NCBI RefSeq assembly: GCF_002078875.1
Contig: NC_034411.1
Span: 6,576,917-6,640,916 of the forward strand
Direction of reading: 5' to 3'
DNA length: 64,000 bases
Source: Numida meleagris
Taxonomy: Eukaryota; Chordata; Aves; Galliformes; Numididae
In this document: in pieces, positions 11,440 to 22,700 of the stretch
How the letters are laid out: every line of letters begins with the position of its first letter
Position numbering within the stretch: the stretch's first letter is position 1
Program-made: the position numbers and the translations under genes
The notes under the pieces: model-generated
What the model was told of the DNA's origin: nothing
The model's input: the letters and a program-made list of their open reading frames with translations, nothing else
Database searches by the model: none

Positions 11440-11720
11440 CTTGAAACACTAGGAAGTCAAACTAATGATGATTTAAAAAAATAAATAAATGACTTTCTCA
11501 CGTTTGGGGATTTCTTAAATTGTCACGTGCTCATTTTTCCTGACTGTATCTTGTTTGATTACTTGGGGGAAAAGAACAAAAAGCCTTTTCCCTCTTCTTG
11601 TATATGTCGTGAATTACATTATATAAGCAGCTGCTAATGATAATTGATGAAAATAAATCAGTCAACCTGTGCTGACTTAGAAACAAAAGTAAAAAAGACA
11701 CTCATTAATTTAATGGCTTT
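11440..11720. promoter_or_regulatory. AT-rich candidate conserved block
   Basis: Dense in TAAT/ATTA and octamer-like words: 'aaactaatgatgattt', 'gctgctaatgataattgatg', 'tcattaatttaatgg'. Two TCACGT-type E-box sites also occur ('ctcacgtttgg', 'gtcacgtgctc', the latter a full CACGTG). Homeodomain-type site clustering without repeats or coding potential suggests a possible enhancer. It is weaker than the blocks at 28 kb and 63 kb. Confidence 0.25.
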
Positions 11721-13070
11721 GTCCTTAAAACCTTAGGCATGACTTTTTTTCCCTCCAACTGAGATCAATATAGATGCTTTTGTCTCAAAACAGAGATCCA
11801 AGTACCAAATTGTTGAACAGATTTCTCCTTTGGAAATGCCACTGTCACTTGAAAATGCCATGTGCACAATGCAGCTGTCTGACTTCTCAGGTTTACAAAG
11901 GAGGAAGACCACATGAAGCCTATAAGCATGCTTGTAACTCAATGTGTAAAAATTCAATGTTTATTTTGAATGTTTTGAGGCTTTCCTTTTCTGTAAAGCT
12001 GTGTTTGCTTGCACAAACTCCCGATCCTCAAGTGATCATATTGAATTTTGTAGCTTTTTGTCATCACTTCTGTTCGCACGCTCTTCCACAAGTCTGAATA
12101 ATGCAGTGTGTTTTTAGTGTCAAGTGTTCCTGCTTTATAGTCTCTTATCTACTTCTTTCCTTCTCACACAGTTGTATTTTTTCTTACACCTCTCTTTATT
12201 CCTTCCTAGAAAGTCATCTGTATTTTTATTTTTTCTTTAAACCATCTCCTCACTGGGTGTGGGCTTCTGAGTTTCCCATTCTAAACTGCCACTGAGGTGC
12301 ATTCTTTTTATCATTAAAACAACCCTTCATGGCAATTCAGTCAAAGGGAGGAAGCGACTGGCTGCTGTTGGTGTTGATGAATATGATGACTGTATCAGTT
12401 TATCATCTGACATTACAGCTTTCCTCTTCAGCTGGTGTTCATTGGAGTTTGATCTTAGGCAAGTATCAGTATGTGATGCTTTTATTCAGGTTTGGCCAAA
12501 AGAGATCTGTCAATGGACTAATAAATTCTGTTTCAGCTCTGTGTGTATTGCAATGCCAGCTTGTAATATTGTGATGAAAATTTTGTAGTCCAAACAGATT
12601 TGGTCCAGATCAGTGGTTGTGTAGAATATCTCTAAGGAATATTTATGAACAGATGACACTGTTACCAGAACCAGATTGGCACACGAGAAGGCCTTTTGCT
12701 CCTGCAGGTTCTGTTTTTATAGAGTGAGATGTAGATGTGTTTAACACTTATATCCTGTAGTCAGGAAGAGTTAGATTTTTCATGAGATCTTACCCTTGGT
12801 AACTGCATTTCCCAGCAAATAGCATAATACCTGCATCTTCTCTTTAAACTGGAATTGACCTTCCAGCTTCAGCTAGAGCAGTGTTGAGAGGTACTAGACA
12901 GCTGCGATATTGCAAATCAAAGCTGGCTGCCCTTCCCTTTCCAATAGCCTTGGCAACGTAGCGCAATGCTTTCAGAAAGAAAGTTCCAAGGATAGTCCTT
13001 AGAGTTCCACAAGAAATGGTCAGCAAGGATCTTTTTATCATTAATTGTTGGGGTTTTTTTTCTTTTTCAG
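11721..13070. other. unique non-coding DNA, no gene seen
   Basis: Frames at 11774-12097, 12101-12295 and 12329-12574 lie end to end on the plus strand. They are rich in C, S, F and L from T-rich DNA and match no family. No repeats were recognised. Confidence 0.55.
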
Positions 13071-13206
13071 ATACCCTTCCTGAACACTGGAAAAAAGACT
13101 TTTGGAAACTACCATATTCCTTGCTTTGCTGCTTCTGTTTTCCAAATGCTGCTGCTGATGAGACAGACATCTCTGCTCTGACATGGCTAGTGCTAACTCT
13201 GGAAAG
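13071..13206 (+). other. candidate exon, one open frame
   Basis: A textbook acceptor (ggggttttttttctttttcag) ends at 13070 and a strong donor (gaaag|gtatgt) starts at 13207. The 136-nt segment has a single stop-free plus frame, beginning ...DTLPEHWKKDFWKLPY and ending ...LTWLVLTLER. The other two plus frames have stops. I do not recognise the peptide, which contains a hydrophobic Cys-rich middle (SLLCCFCF). It could be a lncRNA exon, an exon of an unknown gene or a coincidence. There is no second exon that can be joined with confidence. Confidence 0.28.
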
Positions 13207-14219
13207 GTATGTTTGCTGCTTATGGTATGTTCAGCATATCCTTAGCTTGGCTACAGCCCTGTGGTTGCGGTGGACCAGCAAAGAATAATTACTGCTGTGC
13301 AAGATGAAGAGATGCTGCAGAAAATCTTTGCAGGCTTTATGCTAGGCCTGTGAGTTGAAAACTAGTCTCTGCTTTGATCACAATTCCAGGGAGGGGGCAA
13401 AATAAATGTTTCTGGACTTGTTGGGTCCTTATACTTAGTTCTATATAAATGTAGCTAGACGTTAATTGCTCTTAAGTGTTCCACTGTGGGAAATTTTCTT
13501 CTGTTGCTTTTAAATAGAGACTAAAGAAAGGGCTTGCAGGAGAGCAGAGATGTGGCATCACTTAGATATGTGTGATATGCAAGCAGGGTATGTGGCCGGT
13601 AGCTTTCCTCTTGCAGTCAAGAATTGCTACTTAGTTTCTGCTTACTGCACTGAAGGATGGCATACTTAACAAAAAGAACATGTCTGTGATCATCCAAGGC
13701 ATATAAAACACAGAAAGGTGATGTGAGGTTGAGAGTTTATAAAGTCAAAAGCTTGTCACAGGTTGTATAGAATGTCAGTTTATTACTATGTCAAGTATTT
13801 TGATATGTAGCTATATAAAGTGTCTACTTTTTCTACTGCCAAATGTCTTTTGTTTTGTAAATGTGAGGAAAGCCATTGCAAATACCTATGAGGTCAGAGC
13901 ATTTATATAGGCAAGTTTGCAGCTTACCTTATTTATAACTCTTATACTTTGATACTGAAATGTGAAATAGATTCCTTACAGCTAACAGGAACAAACAGGA
14001 ATGAAAAGCTTCTAGTACATTAGTTTTTAGCAAAGTTGAGTAATTGCAGTGTAAATAGGTGAAATACCAAATGGGGCTTCTCTTTTTGTTTATAATTCTA
14101 AATAGTATACACACTTTCAAGAAAGATTTACGTGAAGAACACAGATAAGTAAATAAATGGAGTGAGTATGTGATTAATGATTTTAAAATAGTGAATGCTT
14201 CCAATTTGTAACATTCTTG

Positions 14220-14450
14220 AAATAGATTGGCCGTGCAGGCCTTGTTTTTCTTCCTGCTTCACAGAGCTGTCTGTGTTTTGTTTATTTACTGTACAAATCC
14301 ATATTCAATGCCTCATTTTCTGTTTAAACTGCAGGAGAATTTTGGTCACTGGAAAGATCATTAAATTGTATTAATATGTGTTTAATTAAATCTTTAACAA
14401 AACAATATATATTATAAATCACTCTGTAATTAAAAGGCGTGAACAAGTCG
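14220..14450. promoter_or_regulatory. AT-rich candidate conserved block
   Basis: Contains 'tcattaaattgtattaatat' followed by 'gtgtttaattaaatcttt', and 'cactctgtaattaaaaggcg'. These are several TAATTA/TTAATTA homeodomain-type cores within 120 bp, with no repeat signature. An acceptor-like tract (ttctgtttaaactgcag) lies at 14319-14335 but has no good donor. Confidence 0.25.
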
Positions 14451-16689
14451 AATGGTGACAAAACAGGAGAATGAAATTAGACGTGTGAGATCAAACAATG
14501 CCAAGCAAAGGGCCTGCATGGCTCTACGTGGGCATACTGTTTTTGAGCTACTGAAGGCCACAATTAACGATGCAACAGATCAGGGTTGTTTTTATAATTG
14601 CTTGATATTGTTAGCTTACTGCTGTTCTCATCTGTTGCTACTCATCTTGCACTATATCCAGAGCAGTGGAGAAAATGTTCCATCTGAGCTGTTGGTGATC
14701 CTGCAGATTATAATCCTGACAGCAATGCAGTAAGGGGTTGGTAGTCAGGGAGTTTCAGTGGCTGGGAGTGGGAGAAGTTTCTTTCTGAGAAATAAGGAGT
14801 CTGTAGAAGGAAAGTAGTTGTTCTCATTCCTATCATTAGTCACCACATCAAGAAAGCCTTCACTCTTTGTACAAAGCGGTAGTTCTGGCAGCGTAATGAA
14901 AATCCTGGTTCTGCAGAGGACAGAAGCCACCTCTGTGTGTTAATCGAGTGTTTCAGTGCTTCCCTGACCAAGCATGGGTCTACAAAGGATTGTAAAACAG
15001 CCCATCTGGTTTGAATGAGCTGCAGGAGCTCATCTTACGGCTGTTTCAAGCAGGCAATGGAAACTATACTGACCAAATCTGAAGTAGTTCTACACAGGTA
15101 GATGGAGTAGTGGAAGAACACTTAAAATATACAGTGAGTAAGAAAATAAATCGTTAGAAAGTGCGTTTCCTTTGAACTTAAAGTTCAGTATCACCAGCAC
15201 AGTGGTCACTATTTCAAGTTTAATGGAAACTGTTTGGAGATCTAAAAGTTTTTAGGAGATATATTTCTGAACAGGTCCCATCAAAGTAAGTAAATGCAAG
15301 CTTGGTAACAGACTAGCTCACAAATAGACTAACATTCCTGTGTTCTCACTACAAAATGAAGAATTCCAAGATTTTTGGTATCAGTTTGACATCAGCAGTG
15401 AAGCTCTGTTTAATATTATGTTTTCTTCAAAATGTTCAGTCAGATGTAGCTCAGGAATGAACATTTTAATTTGGCAGAAATCTTATTTTAATAAATCCAG
15501 AGCAGTGTCAATGATCTTGATTCATTCAGATTAACAAGGTCAGGATTTTCTTCAAACTAACTAACGCGTGCTTGAAATGAATATTTTTGGTACATATCTG
15601 TGGTTAGGATCATCCTGCACTATGTGTAGATCAATGTAGGCTGGTAGTCACTTATTTCCACTGTATCATTTGTATTTTTTAAAGTTTCTTTTTTAGAAAA
15701 TAAAAATCTGTGGGTCATAGTGATTGCTGGCACTGCAGTGGAACCTCTGTCTTGTCCCTGTCTCTGCCAAGAGGGAAGCTTGTATCTGGGAAATCCACTT
15801 TTTTACCATATGCTTTGATTTTTTCTCACTTGTTAAGGAAGAGATGATACTGAAGTGTTTTGATAGCAAAGGAGAAGAAAGCTTAGCACGTAAACTGTTT
15901 TTTATAATTACAGAATAGTCTCCTTTAATAACGTTTCAAATGCTGCATCTGGATGACTTAAGTTCCTAATATATAAACCTTTGTAATATTATTTATAGAC
16001 TTTATATAGTGAAATTAAGTGGTTTTGACTCTGACTCAGTTGCTGTAAGTCTGGCAGGGGGAGTCTTGGATTCATCTCCCTACGGAAAGGTGCAAGCCAT
16101 AAAGCCCAGATTAAGGGGCTCGAAATGTCTTTTAGAGCTGTACTGTATTTGGCAACATATGTTCCTTTGGGGTTGACAACACTTTTTCTGGCAGTTAAGT
16201 TTTCACTCCCTGAGTTTTGCTCTGAGATTCAGGTTCAAATAAATCTGAAATGTGGAACAGAATTCAGTCCAAGAGAGCGAGTTTCCCATGGATTCTGTCT
16301 GAAACAATAAATCCTTCCTCGGAGAGAGATGAGCAAACCTTCACCTTGGTTCATCCAGAAGAATTGCAGTTGATTTTTATGAACCTGAGTTTAATTTGAG
16401 GTTTGTCAGAAAGCCCTTTCCCTTTCCCGTTTCTTCAACTCCCGTTTCAACTCCAGGGTATAAAATTAACTGTGTCATAGCTGACATGAGTTTTTCCACA
16501 CCTGTTTGCAGCAAAGGCAGGATTTCCCATGCTGAAGTTCTGCCTGTTCCTCTACATCAACCTTACAGGCCAAAGCTAGTAGGTATTTTGAGTGAAAGTC
16601 CTATTGATTTCAAAGCTGAATTTCTAAGCTTCCAGTACTTGAAGGCCTTATGAATGGGGGGGAAAACAGTTTTTTACACTGTCTGATAA
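14451..16689. other. unique non-coding DNA, no gene seen
   Basis: Short frames at 14452-14733, 15340-15534, 15724-15918, 16125-16310 and 16396-16653 lack family resemblance and splice-site framing. No RNA gene or repeat was recognised. Confidence 0.55.
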
Positions 16690-16923
16690 TAAAACAAGTG
16701 GGGATGGCTTTAAACTAAAAGAGAGGAGATCTAGGTTAGATGTTAAGGGGAAATTCTTCACTCAGAGGGTGGTGAGGCCCTGGCACTGCTGCCCAGAGCT
16801 GTGGGTGCCCCATCCCTGGAGATGCCCAAGGCCAGGTTGGTGGGGGGCAGCCAGCCCACGGCACGCTATTGGAACCAGATGGGCTTTAAGGATTCTTCCA
16901 ATCTAAGCTGTTCTATGATTCTG
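16690..16923 (+). repeat. CR1 LINE 3' end
   Basis: Typical CR1 3' region: 'ggctttaaactaaaagagag', 'ttcttcactcagagggtggt', 'cagagctgtgggtgccccat', 'ccctggagatgcccaaggcc', then the tail ending 'ctaagctgttctatgattct'. Plus strand, 5'-truncated, about 230 bp. Confidence 0.95.
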
Positions 16924-17214
16924 TTAACTTCATGGTTTTTATGCTGTTCTTCCTAACTCCATTACAGTTGAAAGCCTATTAGCTATCAAACATACTAAAG
17001 AGCTGTTAGATGACAAAGTTAAATAGAGGAACCCAAGCTTCCTGTATGCATATGAATTCCTGCATCTTCTGCATATTTATCAAAGACTTTTTGACTGCCT
17101 TGAAAAATTCACGTGCCCTCTTTCCTGGCACTCACTGTACCATCTGTACACAAAGCACATAGCATACCTCCTGATTTAGAAGTATTGTTCTGCTCCCTAA
17201 CCTGCAGCCTGTTT

Positions 17215-17640
17215 TACCACGTAAAGTGGAGAAAAATGTCTGTCTAATCGATCCTTATTTAATAAACAGTGTTATCGATGCCTTTGAGGCAGCTGTATGG
17301 TGTATGACGTGGGAACATCGGGACACTTGCTGGCTTGCATTAGTTGGCATGGTAACGTTGTTTTCTGGCCTGGCACACCAGATCGAAAATTGAATTTACA
17401 AAATCAAACTGTAGTTATCTGCATTCCTTGATGTCCTCCCAGGTGAGCTACTGGGCTTCATGCTAATAACTTCTAAAGCAAGCAAACTTTAGCTAATTAT
17501 GTGCTAGCTTATTCTCCCTTGCTAAATTTTGGCAGGTTGCTTCTGTAAATTATGAAAAATAAATGTGAAATATGCAGATGTCTTTTGTTTGAAGCAGATG
17601 TTTGGTCCGCCTTGCCAGAATCTAATCAGCTGTTTCCCCT
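17215..17640. promoter_or_regulatory. candidate conserved enhancer block
   Basis: Two ATCGAT sites (17247-17252, 17274-17279; CUX/ONECUT-like), a near X-box gttggcatggtaac (17343-17356) and homeodomain cores 'tagctaattatgtgctagc' (about 17491-17509) occur with retained CpGs (tgacgtgggaacatcggg, taacgttg, gatcgaaaa). There are no repeats, no long frame and no coding-like periodicity. Inference: developmental enhancer. Confidence 0.45.
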
Positions 17641-18589
17641 GAGTTGTGTTTTCCCCCCCACCCCCAACGTTGTCCAAGAGCTTTTTGAAAACACAAAGGG
17701 TTGGGGGAAAACGTAGAACAATGGGGCACTACTTGATTTTCTAGTCACCAAACTTCAGTGCAACTTGAGGTAGATTTTAGGCTGTTGACTTCTCTGGCTA
17801 AAGCCACAGCAGATGCTGGCGGAGGGCCCGGAAGGCACAACTTTGTCTGGGGACAGGCAGAATGCAAATGCAGCCTTGCCTGCAGCGGGGGAGGTGGTGG
17901 TGAGTTGGGATGGAGCCAGCGAAGGCTAGCTTTGAAGTCCCGGTTCTGTGTGTCCTAGCCCCCCAGGCTCTGTGCTTCCCCACCTGGGAGTCTCACAGAT
18001 GGGGGGCTGCAGCTCTCCAGGAGCATGATGCAGCTGTGGCAGGGGTAGGACAGGTGGTGGGAGCTGTGTCTTTGCCTCTTGCCCTAACTTCTCACCTCCA
18101 TGGGCCACAGCCCACAGCATGGTGTGAATGGAGGCTGTTAACTGGTGAAGTGCCCTTCACTGCCTGGCTGGGTTAGTAGAGCCTAGCAGGGCTGCTGCAG
18201 CACTGTGCTGCCATCCCATCCAGCCCTGCAGTGGGATCAGGATCTGCCCAGGAGGGCACTGACTACTTGCTGTAGCTGCCCAGTTGTAAGGGATTTTGAA
18301 AGGGAAGTCTGATCCACGCTGTACCTCCTGCTTTGCTCCTGGCCTGCTGCATAGCACAACTTCCAGCCTGTAGCTGTGTTGATGGAGCAGCTGTGTCTCC
18401 TTTGCTATGACACTTCGCCCTCCCAAGAAGCATTTCTATCTCAACAACAGCGGTTTAATATGGTTAGAAATCAATGTAATGTGCAGAAAAGGGTCCAGAT
18501 CAAGATCCCTAGAATCTCAAGGACTATCCTCCCTCTCGTTACAGCTCCAGCAGGCTCATCAGAAGTTCGGTAATAAGAATAGTAATCAT
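17641..18589. other. GC-richer unique DNA, no gene supported
   Basis: GC content rises between about 17800 and 18260, which opens frames on both strands at once (17758-18176 plus, 17798-18426 minus). Frames are mutually overlapping shadows without recognisable domains. A C-rich tract (17651-17667, ttccccccccacccccaacg type) precedes them. Confidence 0.5.
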
Positions 18590-18760
18590 TTTTGTTTGCA
18601 CAGTGTTCAGCATCTGCATTACACTTTCCATTTAAGATTTTCACAGCACTTGATTGTGTGTGGATTTAAAGTTCCAGCACTCCTGTAGGGTAAGTATCAT
18701 TACACCTGCTTTGCTGACAGGGAAACAGGTACAAGAATAGTCTAAGTGACTCTTTTTTTC
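18590..18760 (+). repeat. possible ancient MIR-like SINE remnant
   Basis: 'ggtaagtatcattacacctg' followed by 'ctttgctgacagggaaacaggtacaagaat...taagtgactc' follows the wording of amniote MIR/CORE-SINE 3' halves (gtattatta...cattttacagat..ggaaactgaggca...aagtgact). It is highly diverged and the ends are not definable. Confidence 0.4.
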
Positions 18761-18764
18761 CTCA

Positions 18765-18797
18765 AAATGGGAAAAAAAGAAAAAAAGAAAAAAAAGA
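18765..18797. repeat. A-rich tract
   Basis: Three A runs separated by single G (gggaaaaaaagaaaaaaagaaaaaaaagatg). Low-complexity sequence. Confidence 0.85.
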
Positions 18798-18989
18798 TGA
18801 GTTTTGTGTCTAAAAGTACTGTAGTGAGGGTTAGCATCTAGGTTTTGCTAATCTGAATCACACTGGAAGCATTTTTCCAACTTCCATCAACACTCTTCTC
18901 GTGCATTAGTGGAGAGGTAAGTATTCCTGCTATACAGTGTTGGTGTCTGACTCTGTATATATCAGAACACTTTGGTTTGGAGTGAAGTG

Positions 18990-19130
18990 GCTAATGGATT
19001 CTTAAAGGGCTCCAAAGTTAGGTGCTTAAAGCTGAATAGAGAACACCTGCCTGAATTGATAACAGCTGAGCATTTCAGGGAACCAAGAGCTTCAGAGAGG
19101 TAGGCAACTTCTGAAAATGTGCTTCTATTC
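18990..19130. repeat. possible ancient archosaur/turtle interspersed repeat
   Basis: 'gttaggtgcttaaagctgaa' followed by 'tagagaacacctgcctgaattgataacagctgagcatttcag' and '...acttctgaaaatgtgcttct' resembles an old sauropsid repeat ('ttaggtgcctaaatctg...gctgagca...ctgaaaatcaggcc'). The match is from memory of the repeat's wording and is imperfect. Confidence 0.35.
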
Positions 19131-22100
19131 TAGAGTACTACTCATTTTTTATCATGGCTGAAGCACAATTCAAGAGCCTGTTGTGGTAGGTGCTTTGGAA
19201 GCAATTAAAATAAATAGTCTCTGCCCTAGGGACACAGGTTTTTAGAGTGTGGTGAGATGCTCTTGTAAATAGATTGCTGGAGGGAAGGATAATTCAGCAG
19301 TCTAATGCTGCTGGGAAGTTATTTTTTGAGGTTCTCTACATTTAGGGTTAAAAAAGAAAATCCTTTTTTGGTCTTTACCGAAGCATTTGTTTATTCTGAC
19401 TGCAACATCAAGGAGTATTTTTTTTAAATAAAAACTTGCAAGGCAGTGTGAGCATATAGCCTTTTGATTATTCAAAAAAAAATTGTACAAATCAAAATAA
19501 ATTTGCCTGAGCAATTTAAAATAATTAACCTTTGACAAACCTCCCTCTCTGGTAATGGAATAGTAACTATATGAATAAAAGATAAGTCGTGACATTCAAT
19601 GCATTACAATATTCATCCCATGAATTATAGGATAAGGTAGCAATATATTTACACTTTTAGAAATATAAAATGTCCTGAGGAATAGCCTCCGCTGTATTCT
19701 TTAGGTTCGTTTTCAGCTAAGCTGCCATGTTTAGATTTTATTCTGGTTCTTTGAGCTGTTCCTTGTAGAAAACTACCCAAGTGGTGCTAAGTTCCCCCAG
19801 TGTCCATGAAGGCTGTGACCCAAGCCTTCCTTCCCTGCTCGGAAACACTCTTTGCCGTAACGGGAAACCCACGCTACAAAGGGATTCTCCAGAACTGTAA
19901 CAATAAGTGCAAATTATGATCCTGGGAGTCTCCTGCTATATAACCAAGTACAATGCCAATAAACCAGGGATGTAAACCACATGAGCATATGGACAAAATA
20001 TGGTCTGAATGGCATGATTATGTTTCTCAGGCCATAATGAATTCATCCCAAGGTGCAACTGTACATCTGTTGTTCTAGTGTTCATGATAGCAAACACTAC
20101 AGTTAAGGTTGCAGTTTAACTCAAATTATAGCCACCTGTTTCCGTTCACTAACAACTTTCTTAAAAATGATTCCTTCTGGACTGATTCACATCAGTTCTA
20201 AAATGGCCGTTCACTTATATATTTATTTGGGGGAAAATCTGTTTGATTTATAGAGTAGGCAGGCTGAAAGATTTCCCTCCTCCCCCACTTTGTGAATCAG
20301 TTCTCACCACTGTATTTCTTCACAAATAAATCAAACCCTCTGGCTTTTAAGGGACTGATCTTACTCACATTGACTCTCTTGGTGAATAGCGGATTTGGCT
20401 TTTGGTGGCTAACTTTCCAGTTACCAGGCTGGTGTAATCTGTGCATAAACAGATCAGAATACTGCTCATGAAGATTTAGCTGCCTAGAACTTAAGAGTTG
20501 TGTTAAAACCAGTTTTCTAACTTCTATTCTTGCAGTGTAGTTCACAAACATTGCTTACAGGAGGCAATTCATCCTATTTTTCTTTAGCTTTTGAGCTAAA
20601 GAAAGCTCAAACTGCTGCGTCTGAGAGGTAAGCGAGGGTGCTTGAGTCTTTACAATTGGTGCCAAGGAAGATAAATTTCTTTTCTAGCATTTGCTGCTCA
20701 CCTGGGAGGAATGTGATACCAAAGAGATTGTTGGCTCTTAGCAAAGTTCTTAAAAATTGCAGAAGAGGGAGATCTGTTTTCAGGTCTATATGGTCGTCAT
20801 GTTTTCTTTCAGTGTTCATTTTAAGCTATTCTAATGTAGAAGTCAACTTTGCAAACATGAATTCCAGGTTAAGATACACAAACATTTAGAGGGTCTCCTA
20901 TTAACACTAGCTTGTCTGTACTTTGTACATTTGAAGTTTGTTTAATTACTGCTGCCTTGATGGAGAAGAGCTTCCGTAGGACCTTGTTAATGAGTTGTTG
21001 TCTCTCTCGTAATTGGGTTGGGATGTTAGCTTTATACTGACACAGATTAGGACATTACTCTGTCATGATGCCATTTCCCTGAATAAAGGGGAATTCCTTA
21101 AACAACAATGGATGCCAGTGATATATAAAACACTTTGAAAAGTGAGTGAATCTGAACATGATAGACTGTGTCCGTGGTATATCTGTTATTGAATGTCTCT
21201 GTAATGCCTTGACCTGAGGAGAGTAAACATGGAACCATGATTTCAAGTTGTGTGGGTTTTTTTTTGTTTTTAAGTCCCCTATATTGCTGCTTGAAATTAG
21301 GACTTGCACATCCCTTTTGTTCATTTGCTGTACCATCAGCATATTTTCTACCAAGTTCCTACTCTCTTGAGTGGGACAGAAGAAGATGCTGGCAAGATGT
21401 GCAGATGGATGGCAAGCTGCCACTCAGCCTGGAGCTTGAAGTCCATGTTTACCTAGACCCAGAGGGCTAATCACGGCATGATTTGGAGCCTAAAAGAGGA
21501 AAGACAACTTTCAGTGATTCATTCCTAGTAACTTTTTCTTACTTTTGACAAAAGGTACCTTAGTCAAAGCCTATTTTATCACAGTTATAAAGATGCATTG
21601 GTATAATTATATACTAATGGCAAAATATCAAGACAAAATCGTCAGAACAGCTTTTTGTGTTGTTGCTGCTGTGTTAGATGTCTCTCTACGTTTGGGAGAG
21701 AAGAGGAAAATCTCTTACAGTTTCAGTATTGCCAAAAATAAAGAAAGATTGTACGCTGCTGCTGCTTACTGTCCCTGTCAAGAATAATATTGAGTAAAAT
21801 GGAACCAAAGCTGAGAGAAGTGCATTCTTGCCTGAGCTCTAACTGGGCAGCATTATAGCCTACTTTATCAGTCTCTCAATCATGCAGTGGCCTTTTTTCT
21901 TGAACTTCCAGGCGGAGTGAATGGCTTACTTCACTGAATAAGGATACTTTTATGCTTCCTATTTGGCTGTTTGCAAGGAAAATGTTGTTTACCTTGATAA
22001 ATTCACGGGGGGAACATGAAATCAGCCATTCTCTCTTTTCTTCTTGGTTTCAATCTTGTGTGGACAGTTTTATTTTCCATTAATGATACAGGAAGAAAGA

Positions 22101-22608
22101 GAGGGTTATATCGCTTCAATCTGTCCTGGCTAATTGGCTTTTTTCATAGGCATAGAGTCCAGATAGTCTGCTGGTAGCAATAATGTATTTGATTTCCAAG
22201 ATTCGGTCTATAGCTAAATATTAATAATGTAACTTAGTGTTTTTTCATTCTTGCTTATTTTTGTGCATATTTTTCTTAATGTTTTCAAGGCAAAACTTAG
22301 TGGCTCACTCAGGGGATTGGTAATTGGATATAGAGCCTTTCACCTCTAGGTCAGTGGTTCAGATTTGTTACAGGTCAGTACTGCCTGGGAGTTGTTACCA
22401 TGTGACAGCTGCGCAGTGGCCTTTGTGAAATGAGTTGGTGGTCCCAGCTCATTTCCTTGAGAGCAGGTGTCTTCAGCGCAGATCAAACTTGAGGGCGGCA
22501 GTGCAAAACCCATTGTTGGTGGAGAAGAGGAATTGCACTTCAGCATTATGCTGAGAGCTACGTTTCGTCATTTGTATTAAACTGGAAAAAAATGCACAAG
22601 AGTAAATA
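19131..22608. other. unique non-coding DNA, no gene seen
   Basis: Largely unique, AT-rich. Frames at 19302-19595 (-), 20297-20551 (-), 20638-20889 (+), 21055-21423 (-), 21237-21470 (+) and 21545-21787 (+) overlap or are isolated and resemble no family. It contains the hairpin at 20579-20604 listed separately. Confidence 0.55.
20579..20604. repeat. perfect 11-bp inverted repeat, 4-nt loop
   Basis: tttctttagct (20579-20589) pairs with agctaaagaaa (20594-20604) around tttg. The left arm doubles as a good splice acceptor (cctatttttctttag|c), and 23 nt after the hairpin a donor-like agag|gtaagc follows (20628). Confidence 0.9.
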
Positions 22609-22609
22609 T

Positions 22610-22700
22610 ACATGTCTAGATCCTCAGCTGGCATAGATTTGGCATAGGTCCATTAAGAGTGGGTGCAGCGATTATCACCAGCTGAGGATCCCCAGACAAA
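22610..22700. mobile_element. ancient palindromic MITE of sauropsid type
   Basis: gatcctcagctgg (22619-22631) and ccagctgaggatc (22678-22690) form perfect 13-bp inverted arms. The centre 'catagatttggcataggtcc' + 'attaag' follows the wording of a palindromic element that is abundant in turtles and crocodilians (gatcctcagctggtgtaaatcggcatagctccattg... and its mirror). The centre is decayed while the arms are intact. It is non-autonomous and inactive. Confidence 0.7.

Noticed and set aside
13928..13981. Minus-strand 54-nt exon candidate (acceptor ttgttcctgttag, donor aataag|gtaagc)
   Set aside because: Reasonable splice signals but AT-rich, short and unsupported by neighbouring minus-strand exons.
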